Below are positions 1 through 8,563 of a stretch of DNA of 64,000 nucleotides, one piece after another. The notes below the pieces were generated by a model. That model had not been told where the DNA came from. It worked only from the letters and a program-made list of their open reading frames with translations, and did no database searches. The translations under genes and the position numbers were made by a program. This DNA comes from Tepidiforma sp. Lineage in GTDB: Bacteria > Chloroflexota > Dehalococcoidia > Tepidiformales > Tepidiformaceae. Positions within the stretch are counted from its first letter, which is position 1. Every line of letters begins with the position of its first letter. The stretch lies in assembly GCF_026003995.1 (NCBI RefSeq), contig NZ_BPIG01000002.1:310001-374000 (forward strand), given 5' to 3'.

Positions 1-81
1 CTTCTGCGAAAACACCCGCGCGGCGGCTTCGAGGATGCTCCGCCGCCGCGCCTCCAGGTGTGCCTGCGAAACTTTCGCCAT
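1..81 (-). CDS. TetR/AcrR family transcriptional regulator (N-terminus only)
   Basis: Reading the minus strand from the ATG at 81 gives 27 codons beginning MAKVSQAHLEARRRSILEAA, then ARVFSQK at the window edge. The Arg-rich stretch followed by ILEAAARVF is the usual first helix of the TetR DNA-binding domain. The rest of the gene lies outside the window. It follows a 56-residue ORF on the same strand with a 22-base gap, and two palindromes stand upstream of that ORF, so the pair is probably one autoregulated transcript. The ligand and targets cannot be judged from this fragment. Confidence 0.75.
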   Translation of the reverse strand, partial: MAKVSQAHLEARRRSILEAAARVFSQK

Positions 82-103
82 CCGTGTCCCTGCCCCCGCC
101 GGC

Positions 104-274
104 TCAGTTCGCCTTCGCCAGGTCCGGGAGCACCTGCAGTTTAGCGCGGGCGCGCTTCAGCGCACGCTCCAGCTTCTCCACGCGCAGCAGCCGCTCCAGC
201 GTCATCCGCTGCGCAATCTCCCGCTCGAACGCTTCCAGCTCGCGCTGCCGCGCCACCATCAGTTCGTACAGCAT
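104..274 (-). CDS. small charged helical protein, 56 aa, unknown function
   Basis: A short protein (MLYELMVARQRELEAFEREI at the start) made almost entirely of charged heptad-like helix rich in Arg, Glu and Leu, so probably a short coiled coil. I chose the ATG at 274 because a GGAGG ribosome site lies 8 bases before it. A longer reading from 313 would run through the TetR-type operators. It is the first gene of a probable two-gene unit with the TetR regulator. I recognise no family. Possible roles are a partner of the regulator or an unrelated small protein. Confidence 0.55.
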   Translation of the reverse strand: MLYELMVARQRELEAFEREIAQRMTLERLLRVEKLERALKRARAKLQVLPDLAKAN

Positions 275-297
275 CGTCCTGCCCTCCACGAAAGTCT

Positions 298-333
298 GTG
301 AACGACCGTTCACTGAATGAATAGTCGTTCATT
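298..333. promoter_or_regulatory. two palindromes, probable TetR-family operators
   Basis: A perfect palindrome GTGAACGACCGTTCAC (7-bp arms, 298-313) is followed by a second, AATGAATAGTCGTTCATT (6-bp outer arms, 316-333). Both carry the GAAC/GTTC-type half-sites common in TetR operators. They sit just upstream of the minus-strand small ORF and TetR gene. Autoregulation is inferred. Confidence 0.6.
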
Positions 334-422
334 TATGCCGGGACGTCAAGGCCCTCCCCGGCCCCAATCGTGAAATTTCCGCACCGCTTCCCCGCCCCGC
401 CCTGTGCGATACTCCCCATCCC

Positions 423-1331
423 ATGCGCTTCGCGCTCCCGGCAGCCGCGCTCCTCCTCGTCGCCGCTTCTCTCGCCGGCGGCCAGCCCGCGCCTGCCCCC
501 GCGCGCGCCGGCCCCGGCGAACCGCCGTCCCCGGCTGCGTCGCCGGCCTTCACCGAAACCCGCCTCGCCTTCCTCCTCCCCGGACCGGCCGGCCCGCTCG
601 TCCTCGAAATCGCCGCCATCGCGCCCGCCGGCGCCGCCGCCGACCCGGCCGCGCTCGCCGCCAGCCTCCTCGCCGCGAACCCCGGCGCCGTGCCCCTCGC
701 TCCGCGCGAAGCCTCCGCCGCCTACGTCCTCGGGGATGAGCGGGGCGGCGTCCGCTGGCGCGTCCCCGTCGTCCCGTGGCGGTACAACCCTGCTGGCGCG
801 ACCCCCTTCCTCGACCCCAAGGCCGCTCTCGAAGCCGTCAGCCTCGGCGCCGACGGCTGGCGCTTCGCCGGCGGGACTCCCGTCCAGTTCGTCTACGACG
901 GCGAAACCGCCACCCCGACCGGCTGCCGCGGCGACCCCGGCGCGACCGGCTACGCGCCCGACGGCGAGAACGTCGTCGGCTGGGGGCCGATCCCGGGCGG
1001 CTACCTCGGCTACGCCTGCTGGGTCTCCTCCCCCTTCCTGGTCCAGGGCACTCCGTTCTTCGAACTCGTCGAGTTCGACATCGTCCTCCGCCCCGATTTC
1101 CAGTACACCCCGGAGCTCCTCCGCGCCCTCGCCCTGCACGAATTCGGCCACGCCCTCGGCCTCGGCCACAGCGACCGCTGCCCCGGCGCCGCGATGTGCG
1201 GCGGCCCCGCCTCGCTCGACAACATCGAGCCCCAGGCCGACGACATCGCCGGCCTCATCGCCCTCTATGGCCGGGCCGGGCCGGCGCCCCTCCCGCCCCG
1301 CGCCCTCCTCCCCCTCGTGGCCCGCGATTGA
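423..1331 (+). CDS. secreted matrixin-type zinc metalloprotease (M10A family)
   Basis: The N-terminus MRFALPAAALLLVAAS is a signal peptide, followed by a Pro/Ala-rich stretch. The zinc motif HEFGHALGLGH (HExxHxxGxxH) is at about residues 239-249 and is followed by a Ser-Asp, as in matrixins. The upstream region has the WRYNP and FELVEFDIVL segments expected of the catalytic fold. It is probably an extracellular protease; the substrate is unknown. The C-terminus ends in PRALLPLVARD, a motif also found in the protein at 7670. A GATACT box at 408-413 lies 9 bases before the ATG. Confidence 0.8.
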   Translation: MRFALPAAALLLVAASLAGGQPAPAPARAGPGEPPSPAASPAFTETRLAFLLPGPAGPLVLEIAAIAPAGAAADPAALAASLLAANPGAVPLAPREASAAYVLGDERGGVRWRVPVVPWRYNPAGATPFLDPKAALEAVSLGADGWRFAGGTPVQFVYDGETATPTGCRGDPGATGYAPDGENVVGWGPIPGGYLGYACWVSSPFLVQGTPFFELVEFDIVLRPDFQYTPELLRALALHEFGHALGLGHSDRCPGAAMCGGPASLDNIEPQADDIAGLIALYGRAGPAPLPPRALLPLVARD

Positions 1332-1346
1332 GCGCTGCCCCGGCGC

Positions 1347-1352
1347 TACACT
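1347..1352 (+). promoter_or_regulatory. -10 box TACACT, probable leaderless promoter
   Basis: TACACT ends 7 bases before the ATG at 1360, and there is no Shine-Dalgarno sequence between them. Transcription would start at or next to the start codon. Confidence 0.5.
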
Positions 1353-1359
1353 CCCCCGC

Positions 1360-2316
1360 ATGACCATCGTCCAGGTCGATCACTGGCTGCGGCTGGCCGC
1401 CCTCGCCCCCTCCCCGCTCAACACCCAGCCGTGGCGCTTCCGCGTCACGCCCGCCGCCATCGAGCTGTTCGGCGACCCGGCCCGCGCCCTGCCCGTCGCC
1501 GACCCGGACGGCCGCGAACGCACCATCGCCTGCGGCTGCGCTCTCCTCAACCTCCGCGCCGCCGGGGCCGCCGCCGGCTGCGAAGAGCAGGTCGCGCTCC
1601 TGCCCGACCCCTCGCGCGAGGGGCTCCTCGCCCGCGCCGTCCTCGCCGAAGGCCCGCCCGATGCCGCGCTCGCCGCCCTCGCGCCCGCGATCGAGCGCCG
1701 CTGGACCACCCGCCGCGCCCTTCGCGCCGAACCCCTCCCACCCGGCCTCCTCCCCGCCCTCGCCGCTGAAGCTGCAGCGGAAGGCGCCGAACTCCTGCCG
1801 CTCGAAGGCCGCGCCGCCCGCCAGCTGTTCGCCGACCTCTGCGCCGAGGCCGACCGCCTCCAGCACCACGACCCCGCCTGGCGGCACGAGGTCGCCCGCT
1901 GGATCCACCCCGGCCGCGCGAACGACGGCCTCCCCGCATCCCGGCTCGGCGGCCGCGCCCTCCGCTTCCTCGTCGACCGCTTCGATTTCGGCGGCACCTC
2001 CGCCTCCCGCGACGAGGTCTACATCCTCCACGCGCCGGCGGTGCTCCTCCTCGCGTCCCCCGGCGACGAGCCGCGCGACTGGCTCCGCGCCGGCCAGGCG
2101 CTCGAGCGCATCCTCCTCCGCGCCGCGCTCGACGGCATCCAGGCCGGCTACCTCCAGCAGCCGCTCCAGGTGCCCGACCTCCGCGAGCGGGTCGCCGCCG
2201 CCTTCTGCCCCCGCCGCTGGCCGCAGGTCTGCCTCCGGCTCGGCCGCCCGGTCGAGGACCCCCCGCCCCGGCGGCGCCGCCCCGTCGCCGAATTCGTCGA
2301 GTTCGCTCCCGCCTGA
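1360..2316 (+). CDS. nitroreductase-like flavoprotein (Acg-type)
   Basis: 318 residues. The N-terminal motif APSPLNTQPWRF is the flavin-phosphate binding signature of nitroreductase-like proteins, and the length fits the Acg subgroup (about 320). Later segments such as LQQPLQVPDLRE match the conserved Pro-containing region near the second half. It probably binds FMN and reduces an unknown substrate or stores flavin. The open frame extends much further upstream, but that extension is antisense-type low-complexity sequence. The ATG at 1360 follows the protease stop by 28 bases and a -10 box. Confidence 0.75.
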   Translation: MTIVQVDHWLRLAALAPSPLNTQPWRFRVTPAAIELFGDPARALPVADPDGRERTIACGCALLNLRAAGAAAGCEEQVALLPDPSREGLLARAVLAEGPPDAALAALAPAIERRWTTRRALRAEPLPPGLLPALAAEAAAEGAELLPLEGRAARQLFADLCAEADRLQHHDPAWRHEVARWIHPGRANDGLPASRLGGRALRFLVDRFDFGGTSASRDEVYILHAPAVLLLASPGDEPRDWLRAGQALERILLRAALDGIQAGYLQQPLQVPDLRERVAAAFCPRRWPQVCLRLGRPVEDPPPRRRRPVAEFVEFAPA

Positions 2317-2318
2317 GC

Positions 2319-2810
2319 CTACCAGCGCCCCGCGTACGGTCCGCCGCCCGCCAGCCACTCCCCGATGCGCCGCGCGCAGCCGGGGTCGATGTCCCCCGGC
2401 AGCCCGCCGCAGGCGAACCACCGCACCTCCGCAATCTCCCCGTTCGGCGCCGGCGCCTCCCACGCGAATTGTTCGCTGCCGAACACCGCGATGTAGTCCT
2501 CTTTCGCGTCCGAGAAGTCGGCGTACACCCCGAGCAGCCGCGCCTCCTCCAGCACGGCTCCTGCCTCCTCCCGCGCCTCGCGGCGGGCCGCCTCCTCCAG
2601 CGTCTCCCCCTTGTCGACGCCCCCGCCCGGCAGGAACCACCCCTCCCGGTAGCTGTGCCGCACGAGCAGCACCTCCCCCTCCCGCACGAGGATGACCCGC
2701 GCACCGATCGTCACCGGGTGGAACAGCCGCCAGCGCAGCCGCTCGCCCTCCCACATCCCCCGGCGGGCCAGCCCCTCCGCGCGCGTCCGCAGCCGCTGCC
2801 ACATGGCCAT
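2319..2810 (-). CDS. Nudix hydrolase
   Basis: 163 residues. The Nudix box is complete: GGVDKGETLEEAARREAREE, then AGA (Gx5Ex7REUxEExGU). It hydrolyses nucleoside diphosphates linked to another group; the substrate cannot be predicted. The N-terminal third includes VILVREGEVLLVRHSYREGW, typical of MutT-like strands before the box. The gene is convergent with the nitroreductase, with only 2 bases between their stops. The C-terminal AGRW is short and unremarkable. Confidence 0.85.
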   Translation of the reverse strand: MAMWQRLRTRAEGLARRGMWEGERLRWRLFHPVTIGARVILVREGEVLLVRHSYREGWFLPGGGVDKGETLEEAARREAREEAGAVLEEARLLGVYADFSDAKEDYIAVFGSEQFAWEAPAPNGEIAEVRWFACGGLPGDIDPGCARRIGEWLAGGGPYAGRW

Positions 2811-2853
2811 CAGCCTACGCGCTCCCGCGCCTGCGGCGAACCGCCCCCGCTGC

Positions 2854-2859
2854 TACACT
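2854..2859 (+). promoter_or_regulatory. -10 box TACACT upstream of purH
   Basis: The same TACACT hexamer seen elsewhere in the window, here about 130 bases before the purH ATG, which has its own ribosome site. It predicts a leader of about 120 nt. Position and spacing are the only evidence. Confidence 0.35.
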
Positions 2860-2989
2860 CGAAGCTGCCGGGCGACTGGCGTCACGCGGAGCACCGCGGG
2901 GGAGCCCGGCCTCGCGCATGGCCGCTCGCCTGGGCCGGCGGGCCGCACCGCACCCGCCGCAGACCACCCTTCCCAAGGAGCTCTGCCCC

Positions 2990-4564
2990 ATGCGCGCCCT
3001 CCTCGGCGTCTACGATAAGACCGGCATCGAAGCCTTCGCCCGCGGCCTCGCCGACCTCGGCTGGGAGCTCGTCTCCACCGGCGGCACCTTCGCGGCCCTC
3101 CAGGCCGCCGGCCTCCCCGTCCGCAAGGTCGAAGACCTCACCGGCTTCCCCGAAATGCTCGACGGCCGCGTGAAGACCCTCCACCCGGCCGTCCACGCCG
3201 GCATCCTCGCCCGGCGCGACCTCCCCGCCCACATGGCCGCCCTCGAAGCCCACGGCATCGGCCCCATCGATCTCGTCGCCTGCAACCTCTACCCCTTCTA
3301 CGCGACCGTCACCCGCCCTGGCGGTGTCGCCTTCGAAGAGGCCATCGAGAACATCGACATCGGCGGCCCCACCCTCCTCCGCGCCGCCGCCAAGAACCAC
3401 GAGGCCGTCCTCCCGGTGGTCGACCCCGCCGATTACGCCCGCGTCCTCGAAGCGCTCAGCGCCGGCGCCGCCGGGCCGGACCTCCGCCGCGAACTCGCCT
3501 GGAAGGCCTTCGCCCACGTCGCCGCCTACGACAGCGCCGTCGCCGAGTGGCTCTGGAGCCAGCAGCACCCCGGCGACTTCCCGCCGCGCCTCACCATGCC
3601 GCTCGAACTCGCCCAGCCCCTCCGTTACGGCGAAAACCCCCACCAGCGCGCCGCCTTCTACCTCGACCGCTCCCTCGCCGCCCACGGCCGCGGCGGCATC
3701 GCCACCGCCATCCAGCACCACGGCAAAGAGATGTCCTACAACAACTACCTCGATGCCGATGCCGCCTGGAACTGCGTGAACGACATCCCCACGCCCGCCT
3801 GCGTCATCGTCAAGCACACGAACCCCTGCGGCGCCGCCACCCGCGACGACCTCTGCGAAGCCTACCGCCTCGCCGTCCGCGCCGACGCCACCAGCGCCTT
3901 CGGCGGCATCGTCGCCTTCAACCGCCCCGTCGATGAAGCCCTCGCGCGCGAAATCCGCGAATTCCGCAGCCCGAACGACGGCGAAACCCGCATGTTCTAC
4001 GAAATCGTCATCGCCCCGGGCTACACCCCCGAAGGCCTCGCCACCCTCAAAGGCAAGTCCAAGGACCTCCGCATCCTCGAAGCCCGGCCCCTCGCTGCGG
4101 GCGGACTCGCCCTCCGCCAGGTGGGCGGCGGCTGGCTCCTCCAGGACCCCGACGACCTCCCCGCCGAGCGCATCGACTTCCGCGTCGTCACCGAACGCCA
4201 GCCCACTCCGCAGCAGCTCGACGACCTCCGGTTCGCCTGGCGCATCGTCAAACACGTGAAGAGCAACGCCATCGTCATCGCGAAGGACGGCCGCCTCCTC
4301 GGCATGGGCAGCGGCCAGCCGAACCGCGTCAAGAGCGTCGAAATCGCGATGGAGAAGGCCGGCGAGGAGGTGCGCGGCGCGGTCCTCGCCTCCGACGCCT
4401 TCTTCCCCTTCGCCTGGAACGACAGCATCGAAAAGGCCTGCCAGGCCGGCATCGCGGCCATCGCCCACCCCGGCGGCGCCCTCCGCGACCAGGACGGCAT
4501 CGACTGCTGCAACCAGTACGGCGTCGCCATGGTCTTCACCGGCATCCGCCACTTCCGCCACTGA
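2990..4564 (+). CDS. purH: bifunctional AICAR formyltransferase / IMP cyclohydrolase
   Basis: 524 residues, the usual PurH length. It catalyses the last two steps of de novo IMP synthesis in the cytoplasm. The N-terminal MGS-like cyclohydrolase domain begins with LLGVYDKTG and contains STGGTF. The transformylase part has VIVKHTNPCGAA and TSAFGGIVAFNR, which contain the catalytic Lys-His region. The ATG at 2990 was chosen over an in-frame ATG at 2918 because AAGGAG lies 9 bases upstream and PurH homologues begin at this point. No other purine gene is adjacent. Confidence 0.97.
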   Translation: MRALLGVYDKTGIEAFARGLADLGWELVSTGGTFAALQAAGLPVRKVEDLTGFPEMLDGRVKTLHPAVHAGILARRDLPAHMAALEAHGIGPIDLVACNLYPFYATVTRPGGVAFEEAIENIDIGGPTLLRAAAKNHEAVLPVVDPADYARVLEALSAGAAGPDLRRELAWKAFAHVAAYDSAVAEWLWSQQHPGDFPPRLTMPLELAQPLRYGENPHQRAAFYLDRSLAAHGRGGIATAIQHHGKEMSYNNYLDADAAWNCVNDIPTPACVIVKHTNPCGAATRDDLCEAYRLAVRADATSAFGGIVAFNRPVDEALAREIREFRSPNDGETRMFYEIVIAPGYTPEGLATLKGKSKDLRILEARPLAAGGLALRQVGGGWLLQDPDDLPAERIDFRVVTERQPTPQQLDDLRFAWRIVKHVKSNAIVIAKDGRLLGMGSGQPNRVKSVEIAMEKAGEEVRGAVLASDAFFPFAWNDSIEKACQAGIAAIAHPGGALRDQDGIDCCNQYGVAMVFTGIRHFRH

Positions 4565-4597
4565 GCCCCGGGCGGAAACGCGCGGTAAAGGCGAGCG

Positions 4598-4615
4598 GGC
4601 CGCGCCCGCGCGGCC
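4598..4615 (+). terminator. GC hairpin after purH, possible terminator
   Basis: Perfect 7-bp stem GGCCGCG/CGCGGCC with a 4-base loop, 34 bases after the purH stop. There is no T-run, so intrinsic termination is uncertain. Confidence 0.35.
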
Positions 4616-4679
4616 GGATCAACACCCCGCGCGTCCCCTGCGTACTACCGTGCAGCTTCGCACGCAGGAGACGCAGGCC

Positions 4680-5198
4680 ATGTCCGAATCCCCTTCCATC
4701 ATCGTCCGCGGAGGCCAGAGCCGCCGCGCCTTCCTCCGCTCCGCCGGGGCCGTCGCCGTGTTCGGCGGCGCGTTCCTCGTGGTCGGCTGCAGCGATGACG
4801 ACAAGAAGGCGATGCCGACCCCCGTGCCCACCCGGCCCGGGCAGGCGAAGCTCTACGACCGGCTCGGCGGCAAGCCCGCCATCACGGCCGTCGTCGATGC
4901 CTTCGTCGCCAACGTCGCCGCCGACGCCCGCATCAACCGGTTCTTCGCGAACACCGATATCCCCACCCTCAAGATGCACCTCGTCAACCAGATCGGCGAG
5001 GCGACCGGCGGGCCCGAGAAGTACACCGGCCGCGATATGAAGACGGCCCACGCCGGCCTCATGATCACGAAGGCCGATTTCGACGCTCTCGTCGAAGACC
5101 TCGTCAAAGCGCTCGACCAGTTCAAGGTCCCGGCGCAGGAGAAACAGGAGCTCCTCGGCCTCCTCGGCCCCATGGAGAAGGACATCGTCACCGCCTGA
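4680..5198 (+). CDS. exported lipoprotein truncated hemoglobin (group 1-like)
   Basis: 172 residues. The N-terminus has a Tat motif (SRRAFLRS, residues 14-21), a hydrophobic stretch and a lipobox LVVGC with Cys at 37. A short linker precedes a 120-residue truncated globin: LYDRLGGKPAI, FFANTD, and the proximal-His segment KTAHAGLMI. It should bind heme outside the membrane, perhaps for O2 or NO chemistry. The start at 4680 has AGGAG 10 bases upstream; an in-frame ATG at 4650 would disrupt the signal. The gene is convergent with the helicase, 7 bases apart. Family assignment is firm; export by Tat with lipid anchoring is inferred from sequence. Confidence 0.88.
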   Translation: MSESPSIIVRGGQSRRAFLRSAGAVAVFGGAFLVVGCSDDDKKAMPTPVPTRPGQAKLYDRLGGKPAITAVVDAFVANVAADARINRFFANTDIPTLKMHLVNQIGEATGGPEKYTGRDMKTAHAGLMITKADFDALVEDLVKALDQFKVPAQEKQELLGLLGPMEKDIVTA

Positions 5199-5205
5199 CC
5201 GCAGC

Positions 5206-7521
5206 TCAGCTCCCCCTGGCCCCGGCGAGGCGCTCCAGCAGCAGCAGCGCGGCGCGCTTCGCCGGGCTTCCCCGCTCCGCCTGCGGCCCCACGCACGAGG
5301 GGCAGCCGCGCTCGCAGCCGCAGCCTGCCACCGCATCGCGCGCCGCCCGAAGCAGCCGCTCCCGCGCTTCGAAGACCCGCTCCGCCAGCCCGATGCCGCC
5401 CGGCACCATGTCGTACAGGTACACCGTCGGCGCGCCGGTCGAAGGCGACCGCACCTGCGCATCCGCTCCCAGGTCGCGCGGGTCGCACAGGCAGAACACC
5501 GGCGCGAGGTTCCGCAGCACGTGCGCCAGCCCCTCCAGCCCGAGCGCCAGCTCGTCCCGCCGCAGCCCCGCGGCGGCGCCCTCCCCGAGCGTCAGCCATG
5601 CCGCCGCCGTGTGCATCGTTTCCTCCGGGATCGCGATCTGCCCCCAGCCCACGTTCTCGTGCGTGTGCAGCTTCACCTTCTTGAAAATCGTCGCGAGGAA
5701 CGTAATCGCCGCCTCGCCGAGCTCCCACGCGCTGCCGCCGCCCGCCGGCGCCTCCCGCTCCCGCTCCAGCACCTTCAGGTCCACCGCCAGCTGCGCATCG
5801 GTGTAGTAGTCGACCGAGACCGCCCGGACGTACGCCTTCTTGTCGTCCCAGTCCAGGTGCTCCACCTGGTACTGCTGCCCCCGGTGCAGGTAAATCGCGT
5901 CCTCGTGGATGAGCAGCGGCGCGCTCGGCCGGTCGCACTCCCCGATGACCCGCGGCTTCGGTCCCTGCTCGATGATCACGAAGTTGTCCGTGCTCGCCGT
6001 CCGGAGGCTCACCTCCTCCGCCGGGTACGCTTCCGACATCCAGTAGTAGCGGCCGTTCGCCAGCTGGAGCACGCCCTCCTCGACGAGGATGTCCAGCATC
6101 ACCTCCCCGTGCGCGCCGAACGGCTCCCCGTTCGCGAACGGCAGCTCGAAGGCCGCGCACTTCAGGTGGCTCGCGAGGATGTACGGGTTGTCCGGGTCGA
6201 TCGCCGCGCCCTCGACCCCCTGCTCGAAGATGAACTCCGGGTGCTGCGCCACGTACTGGTCGAGCGGGTTCGATGAAGCGACGAGCACCGCCAGCGAACT
6301 CTCCCGCGCGCGGCCCGCCCGGCCGAACTGCTGCCAGAGGCTCGCCAGCGAACCCGGGTAGCCCGTCACGACGCTCGCCCCCAGCCCGCCGATGTCGATG
6401 CCCAGCTCCAGCGCGTTCGTCGCCACCACCCCGCGCACCGTCCCCTCCCGAAGCCCCCGCTCGATCGCCCGCCGCTCGTTCGGCAGGTAGCCGCCCCGGT
6501 AGCCAGCCACCCGCTCCGGGTCGCCCGGCTTCTCCCGCAGCGCCTCCCGCAGGTACGTCAGCAGCAGCTCGACCCGCACCCGGCTCGGGGCGAACACGAT
6601 CGTCTGGACGCCGGAGCGGATCAGCTGCGCCGCGATGTCCCGCGCCGACTTCAGCGACGATTGCCGGATGCCCAGCTCCCGGTTCACCACCGGCGGGTTG
6701 TGCACGACGACGATCCGCTCCCCACGCGGCGCCCCGCTCTCGCTGATCACCTCCACGCTATCGCCGATGAGCCGCTCCGCCAGCTCGCCCGGGTTCGCAA
6801 TCGTCGCCGAGCAGAGGATGAACGCCGGGTCGCTCCCGTAGAACTGGCAGATGCGCCGCAGCCGCCGGATCACGTTCGCCACGTGGCTGCCGAACACCCC
6901 CCGGTAGGTGTGCAGCTCATCGATGACCACGAACTCGAGGCTCTCGAACAGCTGCACCCACTTCGTGTGGTGCGGCAGGATCGCCGTGTGCAGCATGTCC
7001 GGGTTCGTCAGCACGATGTGCCCCGCCTGCCGCACCGCCCGCCGCGCGTCCGCCGGCGTGTCCCCGTCGTAGGTGAACGTCCCGATCTCCGCGCCGAGGT
7101 CGCCGATCAGCCCGTGCAGCTCGTCCAGCTGGTCCTGCGCCAGCGCCTTCGTCGGGAACAGGTAGAGCGCCCGCGCCGAGCGGTCCTTCAGCACCCGGTC
7201 CAGCACCGGCGCGTTGTAGCAGAGCGTCTTGCCGCTCGCCGTCGGGGTCACGACCACGGCATTGCGGCCCGCCATCGCCGCCGCGATGGCCCGCGCCTGG
7301 TGGGTGTACGGCTGGCGGATGCCGCGCCGCCCGAGCACGTCGATGAGCCGCGGGTCCAGCCCCTCCGGCCACTCACCGAACCGCGCCGGCTCCTCCTCCA
7401 GCCGCCGGACCCACGTCTCCGTCTCCTTCTGCCGCAGCTCCGTCACCAGCCGCTCGGCGACGAGCGCCGGCGGCACCGGGCGGACGGCAGGAACCGGGTA
7501 GCTCGGCGGCGGCTTCGCCAT
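5206..7521 (-). CDS. DEAD/DEAH-box helicase with cysteine-rich C-terminal domain (MrfA/YprA-like)
   Basis: 771 residues. Helicase motifs in order: Q-like YTHQ, Walker A TPTASGKT, DELH box in VIDELHTYRG, motif III LCSATIAN, and the C-terminal lobe with VVATNALELGIDIG and QQFGRAGR. The last 60 residues contain the Zn-binding cluster CGCERGCPSC typical of DUF1998-type helicases such as Bacillus MrfA. By family it unwinds DNA 3'-5' and takes part in repair of bulky or crosslinked lesions. The ATG at 7521 is preceded by GGAGGG. The gene stands alone. Confidence 0.88.
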   Translation of the reverse strand: MAKPPPSYPVPAVRPVPPALVAERLVTELRQKETETWVRRLEEEPARFGEWPEGLDPRLIDVLGRRGIRQPYTHQARAIAAAMAGRNAVVVTPTASGKTLCYNAPVLDRVLKDRSARALYLFPTKALAQDQLDELHGLIGDLGAEIGTFTYDGDTPADARRAVRQAGHIVLTNPDMLHTAILPHHTKWVQLFESLEFVVIDELHTYRGVFGSHVANVIRRLRRICQFYGSDPAFILCSATIANPGELAERLIGDSVEVISESGAPRGERIVVVHNPPVVNRELGIRQSSLKSARDIAAQLIRSGVQTIVFAPSRVRVELLLTYLREALREKPGDPERVAGYRGGYLPNERRAIERGLREGTVRGVVATNALELGIDIGGLGASVVTGYPGSLASLWQQFGRAGRARESSLAVLVASSNPLDQYVAQHPEFIFEQGVEGAAIDPDNPYILASHLKCAAFELPFANGEPFGAHGEVMLDILVEEGVLQLANGRYYWMSEAYPAEEVSLRTASTDNFVIIEQGPKPRVIGECDRPSAPLLIHEDAIYLHRGQQYQVEHLDWDDKKAYVRAVSVDYYTDAQLAVDLKVLEREREAPAGGGSAWELGEAAITFLATIFKKVKLHTHENVGWGQIAIPEETMHTAAAWLTLGEGAAAGLRRDELALGLEGLAHVLRNLAPVFCLCDPRDLGADAQVRSPSTGAPTVYLYDMVPGGIGLAERVFEARERLLRAARDAVAGCGCERGCPSCVGPQAERGSPAKRAALLLLERLAGARGS

Positions 7522-7605
7522 CGCGGGCCCTCCATCGCACAGATGTTCGCATTCTGACGGCCCGCCGGCCCCGGCGCAAGGTGCCGGACCGCCGACGCCG
7601 GCCGC

Positions 7606-7622
7606 GCGTCAACACCTGACGC
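7606..7622. promoter_or_regulatory. short inverted repeat in divergent intergenic region
   Basis: GCGTCA-ACACC-TGACGC, perfect 6-bp arms, between the helicase and the secreted protein at 7670. It could be an operator or a leader hairpin; there is no further support. Confidence 0.3.
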
Positions 7623-7669
7623 CTCCCGGCGCGAAACTCCGGCGCCAATCCCTCGCACAGGAGCGGACC

Positions 7670-8533
7670 ATGCCGCGCCCCCGCTATCTGCTCGCCCTCG
7701 CCGGGCTCCTCCTCGCCGGCCTCGCCGCCGCGCTCGTCAGCGCCCCCCGCGATGCCGGGAGCCAGGTCTTCACGCCCCGCGCCGTCGTGCCGATGGTCGC
7801 CCGCGACGAAGGCGCGCCGCCCCCGCCGCCCCCGGCCACCCCGACCCCGTTCGCGCCGAACGCGACGCCCACGCCGCGCCCGCCGACCGCCACCCCCACC
7901 GCCGCCCAGCCCACCCCGACCCCGCGTCCCCCGACCGCCACCCCGACGCCCGCTCCCTCCGGCCTCCGCCTCCAGGGCGTCAACTGGTACACCGATCGCT
8001 GGGGTGACATCCGCGTGATGGGGATCGTCATCAACGGTCTGAGCTCCCCTGCCGAGTACGTTCGGGTGACCGCCCGCTTCTACTCCGCCTCGGGGCAGCT
8101 CCTCTCGACGAAGGACGGCTACGCCGAAATCGGTATCGTACCGGTCGGTGGGAGCTCGCCCTTCGATATCTGGCTTTATGACCCGCCGTCAGGCATCGCT
8201 TACGTGGAGGCCTCGGTCTCAGGTTTTCTCGCCTCCAACCGAACGCCGATAACAGGTCTCGTTTTCTCGATCACCAGCATCTACCGCGACCGTTGGGGCG
8301 TGCTCTATGTCGTGGGCACCGTGACCAATACGTCCAGCACCACATACCGATACGTCCATGTGTTGGCCGCCTACGTCGACGCCAGCGGGAATGTCATTCG
8401 TCTGGACGTTGACTACATCTCCTCCAACGAACTCCTCACCGGCCAGTCCAGCCCGTTCCAAATCACCTTCTACGACGCGCCGCCCGGCCTCGAGAATCTC
8501 AACCTCCTCATCTGGACCGACGCCATCCGCTGA
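7670..8533 (+). CDS. secreted or anchored protein with Pro/Thr-rich linker and FxLYD-like repeats
   Basis: 287 residues. A hydrophobic N-terminal segment (residues 5-24) is followed by TPRAVVPMVARD (35-46) and a Pro/Thr linker of repeated PTPTP/PTATP units to about residue 100. Two similar beta-rich repeats follow (starting near LQGVNWYTDRWGDIRVMGIV and FSITSIYRDRWGVLYVVGTV), resembling FxLYD domains found in extracytoplasmic proteins. Function unknown; probably cell-surface. AGGAG precedes the ATG. Base composition of the last third (about 8040-8420) is less GC-biased than its neighbours, possibly from relaxed constraint or a younger origin. Confidence 0.7.
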   Translation: MPRPRYLLALAGLLLAGLAAALVSAPRDAGSQVFTPRAVVPMVARDEGAPPPPPPATPTPFAPNATPTPRPPTATPTAAQPTPTPRPPTATPTPAPSGLRLQGVNWYTDRWGDIRVMGIVINGLSSPAEYVRVTARFYSASGQLLSTKDGYAEIGIVPVGGSSPFDIWLYDPPSGIAYVEASVSGFLASNRTPITGLVFSITSIYRDRWGVLYVVGTVTNTSSTTYRYVHVLAAYVDASGNVIRLDVDYISSNELLTGQSSPFQITFYDAPPGLENLNLLIWTDAIR

Positions 8534-8563
8534 ATCTCGTAGCCCCCTTTCCCCCGCCCAACC

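Noticed and set aside
370..1359. Extension of the nitroreductase frame far upstream
   Set aside because: The added part is Ser/Pro/Arg low-complexity antisense sequence over the real protease gene; the start at 1360 has a -10 box and fits the family.
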